This document shows positions 7,639-16,353 of a DNA stretch of 16,990 bases, piece after piece (within the stretch, counting starts at the first letter, position 1; the number at the start of each line of letters is the position of its first letter). Both the position numbers and the translations under genes were made by a program. The notes under the pieces are model-generated. The model had not been told where the DNA came from, ran no database searches, and worked only from the letters and a program-made list of their open reading frames with translations. Origin of the DNA: Propionibacteriaceae bacterium (GTDB taxonomy: Bacteria > Actinomycetota > Actinomycetes > Propionibacteriales > Propionibacteriaceae); contig PMBM01000182.1 in the NCBI GenBank assembly GCA_003153855.1, positions 19,811 to 36,800 on the forward strand, written 5' to 3'.

Positions 7639-7644
7639 TAGTCT
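7639..7644 (+). promoter_or_regulatory. candidate -10 element of sucCD
   Basis: TAGTCT (TANNNT) lies 33 nt before the sucC GTG. TTCCGC (7614-7619), 19 nt upstream, is a poor -35. Predicted start near 7651 would leave a leader of about 27 nt carrying the AAGGGGAG ribosome-binding site (7666-7673). Confidence 0.35.
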
Positions 7645-7677
7645 CTTTTTCACGAATGCCCGATGAAGGGGAGCGAC

Positions 7678-8874
7678 GTGGACCTGTACGAGTTCCAGGC
7701 CAGGGATGTGTTCGAGCATCACGGCGTTCCGGTGCTGCGTGCCAGGACGGCGACCGGCCCGTACGCTGCCGGCGCCATCGCCGAGGAGCTCGACGTCGGC
7801 GTCGTGGTCGTCAAGGCGCAGGTGAAGACCGGTGGCCGTGGCAAGGCAGGCGGCGTCAAGCTCGCCCGCTCGCCCCAGGAGGCGGTCGACCGTGCCCGCG
7901 AGATCCTGGGCATGGACATCAAGGGGCACACCGTGCGCCGGGTCATGGTCGCCGAGGGTGCCGACATCGACCAGGAGTACTACTTCTCCCTGCTCGTCGA
8001 CCGTGGCGAGCGCTGCTACCTCGCGCTGTGCTCCCGTGAGGGCGGCGTGGAGATCGAGCAGCTGGCTGAGGAGCGGCCCGAAGCGCTGTACCGGAAGAAG
8101 ATCGACCCGCTCGTCGGGCTCGACGAGGTGGCGGCGCGCGAGATCGTGCAGGCTGCCGGGTTCGACGCGGCCGATCACGACCAGCTCGTCGACGTCCTCG
8201 TACTGCTCGGCAAGGTCTTCCACGACGAGGACGCCACGCTCGTCGAGGTGAACCCGCTCGTACGCACCGGCAGCGGTCGGATCATCGCGCTCGACGGCAA
8301 GGTGACGCTCGACGACAACGCCGACTTCCGCCACCCCGAGCACGAGGCGTACCACGAGGACACCGAGGGTGACCCGCTCGAGGCCAGGGCTCGCGAGAAG
8401 AACCTCAACTACGTCAAGCTCGACGGGTCGGTGGGCATCATCGGGAACGGTGCCGGGCTCGTGATGAGCACCCTCGACGTCGTCGCGTACTCCGGCGCCG
8501 ACCTCCCGGGGCATCCGAGGCCGGCGAACTTCCTCGACATCGGCGGAGGCGCCTCGGCGCAGGTGATGGCCGACGGGCTCGACATCATCCTGTCCGACGA
8601 ACAGGTGAGGTCGGTGTTCGTCAACGTCTTCGGCGGGATCACGGCGTGCAGCGAAGTGGCGCGCGGCATCGTGCAGGCGCTGAAGATGCTGGGCGACCGG
8701 GCGACCAAGCCCATCGTCGTACGGCTCGACGGCAACGCGGTGGAGCAGGGACGTCTCATCCTCGCCGACGCGAACCACCCGCTGGTCACGGTGGTCGACA
8801 CGATGGACGATGCGGCACGTGTGGCGGCCAGTCTCGCCTCCGCCTCCGCCGCCGAGCTGGCTGCGGCCAGGTAG
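7678..8874 (+). CDS. sucC: succinyl-CoA synthetase (ADP-forming) beta subunit
   Basis: The 398-residue beta subunit of succinate-CoA ligase, which with SucD interconverts succinyl-CoA plus ADP/GDP plus phosphate and succinate plus CoA plus ATP/GTP in the TCA cycle. The N-terminus [18 protein letters not shown] is family-typical, followed by the ATP-grasp domain with [12 protein letters not shown] (about residues 50-61) and VEVNPLV, then the C-terminal CoA-ligase domain with the [15 protein letters not shown] segment (about 315-330) and [12 protein letters not shown]. Length is normal (385-400). The start is the GTG at 7678, with AAGGGGAG ending 4 nt upstream; the in-frame ATG at 7663 lies in the ribosome-binding region and would add non-conserved residues. 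sucD follows after 13 nt, so the two are one operon. Nucleotide specificity (ADP or GDP) cannot be told by eye. Confidence 0.97.
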   Translation: MDLYEFQARDVFEHHGVPVLRARTATGPYAAGAIAEELDVGVVVVKAQVKTGGRGKAGGVKLARSPQEAVDRAREILGMDIKGHTVRRVMVAEGADIDQEYYFSLLVDRGERCYLALCSREGGVEIEQLAEERPEALYRKKIDPLVGLDEVAAREIVQAAGFDAADHDQLVDVLVLLGKVFHDEDATLVEVNPLVRTGSGRIIALDGKVTLDDNADFRHPEHEAYHEDTEGDPLEARAREKNLNYVKLDGSVGIIGNGAGLVMSTLDVVAYSGADLPGHPRPANFLDIGGGASAQVMADGLDIILSDEQVRSVFVNVFGGITACSEVARGIVQALKMLGDRATKPIVVRLDGNAVEQGRLILADANHPLVTVVDTMDDAARVAASLASASAAELAAAR

Positions 8875-8887
8875 AGGGGTACGCACC

Positions 8888-9781
8888 ATGGCCATCTTTC
8901 TCAGCTACAAGTCCAAGGTCGTCGTCCAGGGCATGACCGGCGCCGAAGGGCGCAAGCACACCCAGCGCATGATCATGTCCGGCACCCGCGTCGTCGGTGG
9001 CGTCACTCCAGGCAAGGGCGGGCAGTTCATCCGCTTCGAGGAGGACCCGGTCCCCGTCTTCGACTCGGTGCACGAGGCGGTCGCCGAGACCGGGGCCGAC
9101 GTCAGCGTGGTGTTCGTGCCGGCCCCGTACGCCAAGGCGGCCGTCATGGAGGCGATCGACGCCAAGGTCCCGCTCGTCGTGTGCATCACGGAGGGCATCC
9201 CCGTACGTGACACCGCCGAGTTCTTCAGCGCGGCACGGAAGAGCGGTGCGACAAGGATCATCGGTCCGAACTGCCCCGGCCTGATCTCGCCAGGGCGCTC
9301 GAACGCCGGCATCATCCCAGCCAACATCGCCGGTCGCGGCCGCATCGGGCTGGTGTCGAAGTCGGGCACGCTGACCTACCAGATGATGTACGAGCTGGCG
9401 GAGTTCGGCTTCTCGACCGCAGTCGGCGTAGGTGGCGACCCCATCATCGGTACGACGCACATCGACTGCCTGCGCGAGTTCGAGGCGGACCCGGAGACCC
9501 AGGCGATCATGATGATCGGCGAGATCGGCGGCGACGCCGAGGAGCGCGCGGCCGAGTTCATCGCATCGAACGTCACCAAGCCCGTCGTCGGCTACGTCGC
9601 GGGCTTCACGGCCCCCGAAGGCCGCACCATGGGCCATGCCGGCGCGATCGTGTCCGGTTCCTCAGGCACCGCCGAGGCCAAGAAGAACGCGCTGGAAGCC
9701 GTCGGCGTACGTGTCGGGAAGACCCCCAGCGGTGCCGCGGCCCTCATGGCCGACATCATGCGGTCGATGCCGCGCGACTGA
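8888..9781 (+). CDS. sucD: succinyl-CoA synthetase alpha subunit
   Basis: The 297-residue alpha subunit, which binds CoA through its N-terminal Rossmann domain and carries the phosphorylated histidine. Visible are [15 protein letters not shown] at the N-terminus, GGVTPGKGG (37-45), [18 protein letters not shown] (about 125-142), [12 protein letters not shown] (154-165), [10 protein letters not shown] (210-219), and the active-site [10 protein letters not shown] with His250, matching His246 of E. coli SucD. Length is normal. The start ATG at 8888 has AGAGGGG (8873-8879) 8 nt upstream, overlapping the sucC stop region. Expression is presumably coupled to sucC. It converges on the PknH-sensor-like gene, with a hairpin between them. 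Confidence 0.97.
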   Translation: MAIFLSYKSKVVVQGMTGAEGRKHTQRMIMSGTRVVGGVTPGKGGQFIRFEEDPVPVFDSVHEAVAETGADVSVVFVPAPYAKAAVMEAIDAKVPLVVCITEGIPVRDTAEFFSAARKSGATRIIGPNCPGLISPGRSNAGIIPANIAGRGRIGLVSKSGTLTYQMMYELAEFGFSTAVGVGGDPIIGTTHIDCLREFEADPETQAIMMIGEIGGDAEERAAEFIASNVTKPVVGYVAGFTAPEGRTMGHAGAIVSGSSGTAEAKKNALEAVGVRVGKTPSGAAALMADIMRSMPRD

Positions 9782-9799
9782 GCCGTACGACGTCGAGCC

Positions 9800-9815
9800 G
9801 GGCGGCTACCCGCCC
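9800..9815. terminator. short GC hairpin between convergent sucD and PknH-sensor-like gene
   Basis: GGGCGG (9800-9805) and CCGCCC (9810-9815) form a perfect 6-bp stem with a CTAC loop (GTAG on the other strand). The loop contains the stop codon of the minus-strand gene (9806-9808). It lies 18 nt past the sucD stop and has no U-tract. A compact bidirectional terminator is likely but unproven. Confidence 0.45.
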
Positions 9816-12412
9816 TGCGTCGCCCGCTGCCCTGCCCGCGTGGTGATCCCTGCCCAGTCGGCGTCGCTGAAGTCGAACGTCGCGGACGGGGTCGCGAGCA
9901 GGTAGATCACTCGTGTGCCGACGCTGGCGACGCCGACCCGGAAGATGAAGGTCGTCGTCGGGTTCGTCGACTGCGTCAGGGTCCGCCAGAAGCCGGTGAC
10001 GGCCTGGCTGCTCACCCCGGTCGCGGTGATGTCACCCGTGTTGCCGAGCTTCGCCGTCGCCGTACGGGCGGGGCAGGCGGTGATCGACGTCTTCAGCTGC
10101 GCGGCGAAGGCGGCCGCGGCATCGGGAGTGTCGAAGTCCAGGATGATCTCGTCGAGGCCGAAGTCCTTGGGGACCTTGGTGTCCTCGGTGAGCAGGTACG
10201 TGCGCTGGCGTTTCTGGTTCGGGCCGGTCACGTTCGAGAACGTCACGTTCTCGCACGCGCTGCCGGCGCTGGTCACGGTGGTCTTCGGGGAGGTCGCGTT
10301 CCAGCGGCCCATCCCGGTCGTGATCCGCGGCATGTCCGAGACCGTCAGCCAACCGGGGACGGCACTGTTCGGCGGGATGCCGACCGTCGCCGTCGGGCTC
10401 GTGCTGCAGCTGCCGCTCGCCGAGGCGCAGAGCGCCTTCACGGTCGTCGCGGCAACGGCGAGGATCTTCTCGTACGTCACGGCTGCGCCCGCCTGCGCCA
10501 CGTCGTACGTGAAGACCATCGAGCCTGTACGGACGAGGACGACGGTGTGGTACTGGGCGGTCGGGTCCTGGATGACCGCTGTGACGCCGACGGCCTCGTC
10601 GCCGAGCGCGGTGACTGTCGCGCCGTTGCTGAGGTAGACCGGGATGTTGCTGCACTGACCCAGCTGGGTGAGCCGCTGCGCGTACACCTGGGTAGCCTCG
10701 GCCGTCGTCGCGTACGTGGTGATGCGGTGGAGGAGTGAGGCGCCCGTCGCGCTGAGCTTGCGCTGCGCCTGGGCGGTGGGCGTCGGCAGGTCGGGCGACG
10801 CCACGAAGCACAAAGGAGCCGGCGAGTCCTGCGTCACGGTCGACTCGGTCTTCTGCTCGGTCCAGCCGCCGGGGCCGACGCTGCTGAGATCGCTCGGCGC
10901 CACGAGACGCTCGACGAGTGCGGCGGCGGTCTGGCTGCTGGCTGCGGCGCTCGGCTTGTGGGTGTTGGCCCAGACCAGGAAGCCGGACACGAGGGCGACG
11001 GTGAGGATCAGAGCAGCCGCGCCGATCTGGAACGGCCTGCGTCGCCACAGGTGACGGGCACCGGGCCGGGTCGGCGGGATCTCGGCCGGCGCTGTGCCGG
11101 GCTCCGCCTCGACAGGAGCATCCGTGGACAGGGCAGCCTGCCCGGCCGCCACCGGTGCGACGTCCGCGCTGCGGGTCCCGGGCCACGCGGACGTGGAAGG
11201 AGCCTGTACGGCAGCGGCTGCAGGCGGCCGCATCGCGGGAACGAACGTCGGGGTGGTCGAGACCGGCGGCGGTGTCACCGGGACGGAGGGGACGGTTGTC
11301 GGAGCGACGGGCACGGGGGGCGCCGGTGTCGGGGTCGCGGGTGTCGGGGTCGCGGGCGGCGCAGCAGCGGGCGGTGCGGTGCTCGGTGCCGCCATCATGG
11401 GCGTCGAGAGGCTGGCGGAGATCGGGGTGGCGATGCCGGCCGGGGAGGGCTGTGCCTCGGCAGGAGGCTCTGCCGCCCGGGAGGACGGCCGGCGCGAGAG
11501 CCAGAGCGTGTCCTCGTCCTCGGAGTCGGTCCCGTCGGACGGGCGCGTATAGGCACGGTGCGCGACCGGCGCGTCACCCTCCTGCACGGCGATGGGTGTC
11601 GGCGCCTGGCCCACGGCCGGCGGCGGTACGGCGGAGGCGGGAAGGGGCGCGTCGGTCCAGTCGTCGCCGGCGACGGAGCCGGGAGCGACCGAACGACCAG
11701 AGCGCTCGCGGGCGGCCAACGCCTCCCGGCGCTCGGTGGGCGACAAGGGCTGTGGGGTCGTCGGCAGTGCGGGAGCCTCGCGGCGGCGCTTCTCGGCGAG
11801 CGTCGGGCTCTGGGCCGCCCGGGAGGCGCCCGGAACCGACTCGACGGGGATGGCGTGCCAGGCGCCCGCGTCCTCGGTGGTCGCGTCCGGAGGAGCGGGG
11901 TCGGTCGGGACGACAGCCTGCTCGAGCGTCGACTCGGGTGCGCTGGCCGAGGTCTCGTCGACCCAGCCATGTCGAGCGCGGCCAGCGGCGGCCGCGGGTT
12001 GTGGCGCAGGCTCCTGCGCGACGGGCGTCGGTGTGGGCCAGGCAGGAACAGGGGGCTTCGATGCGGCAGTCGTGCGATCGGGCCACGCGGGAGGTGCGTC
12101 CTCGTCCAGCGAGAACCGACCCCGGGCCGTGACGGGCGTCTGAGGAGCCTGTGGCTCGGAGTCGTCGGGTTCGGCCGCGAAGCGACCACCACGTACGGGT
12201 GCGGGCTCGTCCGTCTCGTCGTCGGGGCTGCCCTCGGAGGCTGCGTCCCAGTCGTCCCAGTCGGGCGTGAGGAACCGCTTCGGGCGCGACGTCACCGCAT
12301 CGGCCGCGACACCAGCCTCACCATGGGTGGTCGCGCTGTCGCTGTCGTTGTCAGTGCCATCGTCGTCCGTGTCCGCAGCGCGCCTGGCGCGCTTACCGTC
12401 CTCGTCGGCCAT
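9806..12412 (-). CDS. transmembrane protein with long disordered cytoplasmic part and two tandem PknH-sensor-like ectodomains
   Basis: An 868-residue single-pass protein without a kinase domain. Residues 1 to about 455 are low-complexity, Pro/Ala/Thr/Ser-rich and acidic at the N-terminus, with an ATPTP repeat; they should be disordered and cytoplasmic. RHLWRRRPF precedes one membrane helix (about 462-482). Outside are two similar domains: about 495-670 (VAPSDLSSVGPGGW; C535, C587, C662, C669; GDEAVGVTAVI; VLVRTGSMVFTY) and about 686-868 (VPGWLTVSDMP; C720, C780; ILDFDTPDAAAAF; VGTRVIYLL; GQRAT). The pattern (GxL..sDlP, paired Cys, Asp/Ala helix, RxGxxVxxL, C-terminal AGQR) resembles the extracellular sensor of PknH and solute-binding-like lipoproteins; this is recognition by eye. 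The start is firm: GGGGGGAGGT ends 3 nt before the ATG. It lies divergent from perM, suggesting an envelope or division role. Ligand and partners are unknown. Confidence 0.85.
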   Translation of the reverse strand: MADEDGKRARRAADTDDDGTDNDSDSATTHGEAGVAADAVTSRPKRFLTPDWDDWDAASEGSPDDETDEPAPVRGGRFAAEPDDSEPQAPQTPVTARGRFSLDEDAPPAWPDRTTAASKPPVPAWPTPTPVAQEPAPQPAAAAGRARHGWVDETSASAPESTLEQAVVPTDPAPPDATTEDAGAWHAIPVESVPGASRAAQSPTLAEKRRREAPALPTTPQPLSPTERREALAARERSGRSVAPGSVAGDDWTDAPLPASAVPPPAVGQAPTPIAVQEGDAPVAHRAYTRPSDGTDSEDEDTLWLSRRPSSRAAEPPAEAQPSPAGIATPISASLSTPMMAAPSTAPPAAAPPATPTPATPTPAPPVPVAPTTVPSVPVTPPPVSTTPTFVPAMRPPAAAAVQAPSTSAWPGTRSADVAPVAAGQAALSTDAPVEAEPGTAPAEIPPTRPGARHLWRRRPFQIGAAALILTVALVSGFLVWANTHKPSAAASSQTAAALVERLVAPSDLSSVGPGGWTEQKTESTVTQDSPAPLCFVASPDLPTPTAQAQRKLSATGASLLHRITTYATTAEATQVYAQRLTQLGQCSNIPVYLSNGATVTALGDEAVGVTAVIQDPTAQYHTVVLVRTGSMVFTYDVAQAGAAVTYEKILAVAATTVKALCASASGSCSTSPTATVGIPPNSAVPGWLTVSDMPRITTGMGRWNATSPKTTVTSAGSACENVTFSNVTGPNQKRQRTYLLTEDTKVPKDFGLDEIILDFDTPDAAAAFAAQLKTSITACPARTATAKLGNTGDITATGVSSQAVTGFWRTLTQSTNPTTTFIFRVGVASVGTRVIYLLATPSATFDFSDADWAGITTRAGQRATQGG
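11325..11354 (-). repeat. 15-bp perfect tandem repeat within the PknH-sensor-like gene
   Basis: GGTGTCGGGGTCGCG occurs twice back to back (11325-11339 and 11340-11354). On the coding (minus) strand it encodes the five-residue unit ATPTP. A whole-codon unit allows copy-number change without frameshift in the disordered segment. Confidence 0.75.
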
Positions 12413-12459
12413 GACACCTCCCCCCGTCGGCGTTCGTCCCCGTCATCCTCTTCCTCTGA

Positions 12460-12477
12460 CCCGGCAACTTTACCGGG
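12460..12477. promoter_or_regulatory. inverted repeat in the spacer between the PknH-sensor-like gene and perM
   Basis: CCCGG (12460-12464) and CCGGG (12473-12477) flank an AT-rich 8-nt centre (CAACTTTA), the only AT-rich stretch in the 116-bp divergent spacer. Read on the minus strand it also gives two imperfect TTGCC-GG copies. It could be an operator or part of a divergent promoter; I could not place -10/-35 boxes with confidence. Confidence 0.3.
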
Positions 12478-12502
12478 CAACAGCGTGTCCATCTGCCAGC
12501 AG

Positions 12503-12520
12503 CCTCGTGTCGACGCGAGG
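12503..12520 (+). promoter_or_regulatory. 18-bp near-palindrome covering the perM ribosome-binding site
   Basis: CCTCGTGTCGACGCGAGG is a palindrome with a single mismatched pair (T at 12508 against G at 12515), centred on GTCGAC. In mRNA this pair is a U-G wobble, giving a stem of 7-8 bp whose 3' arm contains GAGG (12517-12520), the Shine-Dalgarno sequence of perM (ATG at 12529). It may work as a protein-binding site in DNA or as an RNA hairpin limiting perM translation. Confidence 0.45.
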
Positions 12521-12528
12521 ATGATGCG

Positions 12529-13872
12529 ATGGCCAGGTCCCGACAGACGTCTTCGCGCGGCAGGAAGCGCGGTCTCGAGGTGCGTGGTCTCCGCAACTCC
12601 GACGACATCGCCGAGGTGCGCGCACCCGCGCTGCCCTGGCCGTTGGCCGTTGTGCTCGCTGCAGTCGGAGCAGCCGCGGCGGGGTGGATCATCGTTGCCT
12701 CTCCCGTGGTCGTCGCCTCTCTCGCGGGGCCGCCGCGGGCGATCACGAGCGGACTCAAGCTGGCCACGGAGCTCTGGCTGCTCGGGCACGGCTCCGGAGC
12801 AGTGATCGGCGCGACGACGATCACGCTCATGCCGCTGGGGCTGACAGCGCTCCTCCTCCTGATCCTGTCGGGCCTCGCCGGTGTGGCCGCGCGACAGGCT
12901 GTCCTGGCGCACGACTCGGACGACCTGCCCCTCGACGTCCGTCAACGGCTCGTACCCAGGCTCGTCCTGTCGTTCACCGGGACGTACGTGCTGGCGGTCG
13001 GCAGCGTCGCGTTCCTGTTCGCCACTCCGACGCAGGTCGCCAAAGCACTCCTCGGCGCCGCGATCCTCGCAGGCCTGTCCAGCCTGGTGAGCGTGGGAAG
13101 GGTCGTCGGCTGGGATGCGATGCGGACCTGGCCGCTCTGGGCCAAGCGTGTGCCGATGGCGGCCGCTGCGGGTGTGGCGACCGTGGTGGTCGGCGGAAGC
13201 GTGGCGGTCGCGACCGCGCTGTACCAGGGGCGGGACCGGATCACCGAGCTGTCGACCTCGCTCGGCGCCGATCCGGTGGGTGGTTTCGTGCTGGTGCTCG
13301 GGGAGCTCGCGTACCTGCCGAACATCGTGCTGTGGGGCGTCTCCTGGGTGCTGGGCGCCGGCTTCAGCCTGGGAGACGGCTCCGTCGTCTCGCCGATGGT
13401 GACCCAGCTGGGCCTGCTTCCTGCCGTACCGGTCTTCGGCGCCGTACCGCCCGCAGCCAGTGGTCACTGGTCGATGGTGTGGTGGCTGCTCGTCGGCGTG
13501 GCCGCGGGCGTCGTGGCCGCGTGGACGGCGGTCGCTCCGCGGCGCCGTGCGCGGTTCGACGAGACCTCGCTCATCGGTGGGCTCACCGGGCTCGTCGCCG
13601 GTGTCGCCGTCACCGTGGTGGCCGTGGTGTCCCGTGGCAACCTCGGCATCGGACGCCTGGTCAGCATCGGTCCTCGACCGTTCGAGCTGTTCGTCATGTC
13701 CTGCTCGTTGATGGGTATCTCCGGGATGGCCGGCGGGCTGGTCATCGGGCTGCTGTCGCGGCGTCAGCGCGTGACGTTGATCGCTGCTCAGGGTGGGCCC
13801 GACGTCGTCGACGACGACACCCACGTGGTGACGGGCGAGGGGCCGGAGGACGAGACCGCGCCGGTAGGGTAG
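12529..13872 (+). CDS. perM: DUF6350 family membrane protein, PerM-like
   Basis: A 447-residue polytopic membrane protein with about nine to ten hydrophobic helices, starting with a basic tail (MARSRQTSSRGRKRG) and the first helix near residues 40-60. It ends in an acidic tail (about 425-447, rich in Asp/Glu). Position directly before purN-purH and after sucCD matches M. tuberculosis Rv0955 (PerM), a membrane protein tied to cell division and growth under stress, and the size and topology agree. The molecular activity is not known. The start ATG at 12529 has GAGGA (12517-12521) 7 nt upstream; the nearby ATGATG at 12521 is out of frame. It is the first gene of a four-gene operon (4 nt to purN). 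An 18-bp near-palindrome covers its ribosome-binding site. Function is assigned by synteny and topology rather than by a motif. Confidence 0.8.
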   Translation: MARSRQTSSRGRKRGLEVRGLRNSDDIAEVRAPALPWPLAVVLAAVGAAAAGWIIVASPVVVASLAGPPRAITSGLKLATELWLLGHGSGAVIGATTITLMPLGLTALLLLILSGLAGVAARQAVLAHDSDDLPLDVRQRLVPRLVLSFTGTYVLAVGSVAFLFATPTQVAKALLGAAILAGLSSLVSVGRVVGWDAMRTWPLWAKRVPMAAAAGVATVVVGGSVAVATALYQGRDRITELSTSLGADPVGGFVLVLGELAYLPNIVLWGVSWVLGAGFSLGDGSVVSPMVTQLGLLPAVPVFGAVPPAASGHWSMVWWLLVGVAAGVVAAWTAVAPRRRARFDETSLIGGLTGLVAGVAVTVVAVVSRGNLGIGRLVSIGPRPFELFVMSCSLMGISGMAGGLVIGLLSRRQRVTLIAAQGGPDVVDDDTHVVTGEGPEDETAPVG

Positions 13873-13876
13873 GGCC

Positions 13877-14467
13877 GTGCCGAAGCCTGGACCCCTCCGT
13901 GTGGTCGTCCTGCTGTCCGGCTCGGGCACCCTTCTCCAAGCGCTCCTCGACGCCGTCGCGACGGGCGGCATGGACGCTGCGGTCGTCGCCGTGGGCTCGG
14001 ACAGGGCCGGCGCGTACGGGGTCGAGCGGGCCCGCGCCGCACATGTACCGACATTCGTCCACCCGCTACGCAAGGGCGACGACCGTGCCGCCTGGGATGC
14101 GGGACTTGCCGACCTCGTGGACTCGTACCACCCCGATCTCGTCGTCTCCGCCGGCTTCATGAAGCTCGTCGGGCACGCGTTCCTGTTGCGTTTCGGCGAC
14201 CGGTTCATCAACACCCACCCGGCGTTGCTGCCGTCGTTCGCCGGCGCTCACGCGGTGCGGGACACGCTCGCGTACGGGGTGAAGGTCACCGGCTGTACGG
14301 TCTTCGTGGTCGATGCCGGCGTCGACACCGGCCGGATCATCGCCCAGGAGCCCGTAGCGGTCGAGCCGGGCGACACCGAGGACACGCTTCACGAACGCAT
14401 CAAGATCGTCGAGCGCCGCATGCTCGTCGAGGCAGTAGCCCGCTTCGCCACCGAGAGGACACTATGA
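13877..14467 (+). CDS. purN: phosphoribosylglycinamide formyltransferase (GART)
   Basis: A 196-residue enzyme that transfers the formyl group of 10-formyltetrahydrofolate to GAR, the third step of de novo purine synthesis. Visible are [17 protein letters not shown] (about 9-26) binding the phosphate, the catalytic [11 protein letters not shown] with N112 and H114, and [10 protein letters not shown] with the catalytic Asp150, equivalent to N106, H108 and D144 of E. coli Pur[10 protein letters not shown] (91-99) is the folate-site strand. Length is normal (190-215). The start GTG at 13877 lies 4 nt past the perM stop and behind a GGGTAGGG stretch. The stop overlaps the purH start by 4 nt (ATGA), indicating translational coupling. 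Confidence 0.96.
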   Translation: MPKPGPLRVVVLLSGSGTLLQALLDAVATGGMDAAVVAVGSDRAGAYGVERARAAHVPTFVHPLRKGDDRAAWDAGLADLVDSYHPDLVVSAGFMKLVGHAFLLRFGDRFINTHPALLPSFAGAHAVRDTLAYGVKVTGCTVFVVDAGVDTGRIIAQEPVAVEPGDTEDTLHERIKIVERRMLVEAVARFATERTL

Positions 14468-16020
14468 CCGACCTCATCCCCATCCGCCGCGCGCTGGTCT
14501 CCGTCTACGACAAGAGCGGCCTCGCCGAGCTCGGCGCCGCCTTCGCGGCTCACGGCGTGCGGGTCGTCTCGACCGGCAACACCGCCGCCCAGCTGCGTGA
14601 GGCGGGATGCGAGGTCACCGAGGTGGCCGACCTCACGGGGTTCCCGGAGTGCCTCGACGGGCGCGTGAAGACCCTCCACCCGAAGGTTCACGCGGGCATC
14701 CTGGCCGACCGCCGCCTTCCTTCGCACGTGCAGCAGCTCGCCGACCTCGGCATCGAGCCTTTCGACCTCGTCGTGAGCAACCTGTACCCGTTCGAGCAGA
14801 CAGTCGCGAGCGGTGCCACCCCCGACGAGTGCGTCGAGCAGATCGACATCGGCGGGCCGTCGATGGTGCGTGCGGCGGCGAAGAACCACCCGTCGGTCGC
14901 GATCGTCACGTCGCCCGACCAGTACGAGGGGCTGTACGAGGCGCTCAGCACCGGCGGGTACACACTGGCGCAGCGGCAGGGACTCGCCGCGATCGCGTTC
15001 CAGCACACCGCCACGTACGACATCGCCGTCGCCAGCTGGATGAGCAGCGTGCTGGTGGACACCTCGGGCGGTGACGACTTCCCCTCCTGGGTGGGCGCGT
15101 CCTGGCGCAAGGAAGGCGTGCTGCGCTACGGAGAGAACTCGCACCAGCGGGCCGCGCTGTACACGGGCGCCGGTCGCAAGGGCCTCGCGCAGGCGACGCA
15201 GCTGCACGGCAAGGAGATGTCGTACAACAACTACACCGACGGCGACGCCGCGTACCGCGCCGCGTACGACTTCGCGGAGCCGGCCGTCGCGATCATCAAG
15301 CACGCCAACCCGTGCGGCATCGCCGTCGGTGCCGACATCGCCGAGGCCCACCGCAAGGCGCACGCGTGCGACCCGGTGTCGGCGTACGGCGGCGTGATCG
15401 CCACGAACCGTACGGTGACGACCGAGATGGCCAAGCAGGTGGCGCCCGTCTTCACCGAGGTCGTCATCGCACCCGGTTATGACGCCGAGGCGCTCAAGAT
15501 CCTCAGCAAGAAGAAGAACCTGCGGCTGCTCGTCGCCGAGCCGTACACGGCAGGAGCCGTGGAGCTGCGTCCGGTCAGCGGCGGCCTGCTGCTGCAGGCG
15601 CCCGACCGGATCGACGCCCCCGGCGACGACCCCAGCTCGTGGCGGCTCATCGCGGGTGAGCCGGTCGACGTCGACATCCTCAACGACCTCGCGTTCGCGT
15701 GGCGGGCCTGCCGGTCCGTGAAGTCCAACGCGATCCTGCTGGCCTCCGGCGGCGCGTCGGTCGGTGTGGGCATGGGCCAGGTCAACCGGGTCGACTCGTG
15801 CAAGCTGGCGGTCGAGCGAGCGGGCGACCGCGCGGTTGGTGCGGTCGCTGCCTCCGACGCGTTCTTCCCGTTCGCGGACGGGCCCGGCATCCTCATCGCC
15901 GCAGGCGTCAAGGCGATCGTCGAGCCAGGTGGCTCGATCCACGACGACGAGACCATCGCGGCCTGCGCAGCAGCGGGGATCTCGCTGTACTTCACAGGCA
16001 CAAGGCATTTCGCCCACTGA
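14464..16020 (+). CDS. purH: bifunctional AICAR formyltransferase / IMP cyclohydrolase
   Basis: A 518-residue enzyme for the last two steps of IMP synthesis. The N-terminal IMP cyclohydrolase domain (about 1-195) shows [18 protein letters not shown] (36-44), [16 protein letters not shown] (65-80) and [15 protein letters not shown] (128-142). The C-terminal AICAR transformylase domain shows [13 protein letters not shown] (221-233), catalytic K279-H280 in [51 protein letters not shown] and the ending [28 protein letters not shown]. All expected blocks are present and the length is typical (510-530). The start ATG at 14464 overlaps the purN stop, with GAGAGG (14453-14458) 5 nt upstream. DUF3017 follows after one base. 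Confidence 0.97.
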   Translation: MTDLIPIRRALVSVYDKSGLAELGAAFAAHGVRVVSTGNTAAQLREAGCEVTEVADLTGFPECLDGRVKTLHPKVHAGILADRRLPSHVQQLADLGIEPFDLVVSNLYPFEQTVASGATPDECVEQIDIGGPSMVRAAAKNHPSVAIVTSPDQYEGLYEALSTGGYTLAQRQGLAAIAFQHTATYDIAVASWMSSVLVDTSGGDDFPSWVGASWRKEGVLRYGENSHQRAALYTGAGRKGLAQATQLHGKEMSYNNYTDGDAAYRAAYDFAEPAVAIIKHANPCGIAVGADIAEAHRKAHACDPVSAYGGVIATNRTVTTEMAKQVAPVFTEVVIAPGYDAEALKILSKKKNLRLLVAEPYTAGAVELRPVSGGLLLQAPDRIDAPGDDPSSWRLIAGEPVDVDILNDLAFAWRACRSVKSNAILLASGGASVGVGMGQVNRVDSCKLAVERAGDRAVGAVAASDAFFPFADGPGILIAAGVKAIVEPGGSIHDDETIAACAAAGISLYFTGTRHFAH

Positions 16021-16021
16021 C

Positions 16022-16351
16022 GTGACGAACTCCAAACGCTCACCGCTGACCGAGCACCGAGGGCTGCTCGGGATGGTGCGGCGTCAATGGGCCTGGTTCG
16101 TGACGGTGGCGATCTTCGGCGCCGGCGCGATGTTCGCGATGCTGCCCACGGGCCACTGGCGCCGTGGAAGCGCGATGATGGGACTCGGACTGCTCGTCGG
16201 CGCCGGTCTCCGGTGGCTGATGGGGGACAAGGCCGGGCTCCTCGTCGTACGGGCCCGCTGGCTCGACGTCACCGCGATGTTCCTCATGGGCGTCGGCATC
16301 ATGGTCCTCGCATTCTGGGTCCCGGCAGCACCTGTGGTCGCCGTCCCCTGA
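16022..16351 (+). CDS. DUF3017 family small membrane protein
   Basis: A 109-residue protein with a short basic N-terminal tail and three membrane segments (about 22-40, 49-66 and 80-100). The [24 protein letters not shown] stretch (split here: GHWRRG near 43-48, then helix 2) and the [13 protein letters not shown] connector match the DUF3017 pattern found next to purH and mdh in many actinobacteria. Function is unknown. The start is taken as the GTG at 16022, one base past the purH stop, consistent with translational re-initiation; no separate ribosome-binding site is visible. An internal start at ATG 16073 (MVRRQWAWF) would remove 17 residues and is possible. It is the last gene of the perM operon, followed by a strong hairpin. 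Confidence 0.82.
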   Translation: MTNSKRSPLTEHRGLLGMVRRQWAWFVTVAIFGAGAMFAMLPTGHWRRGSAMMGLGLLVGAGLRWLMGDKAGLLVVRARWLDVTAMFLMGVGIMVLAFWVPAAPVVAVP

Positions 16352-16353
16352 CA

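Noticed and set aside
7611..7641. GGTGGT direct repeats and the GTGGCGCCCAC near-palindrome upstream of sucC as an operator
   Set aside because: Short, GC-rich and imperfect; easily expected by chance in DNA of this composition.
10958..12805. Long plus-strand open frame over the PknH-sensor-like gene (615 codons), and the other long frames there
   Set aside because: Gly/Arg-rich composition and no domains. The minus-strand frame has a strong ribosome-binding site, a membrane helix and a coherent ectodomain, so the plus-strand frame is a shadow.
14389..16035. Long minus-strand open frame antisense to purH (548 codons)
   Set aside because: Antisense shadow of an unambiguous purH gene; low-complexity Arg/Asp/Val composition without motifs.
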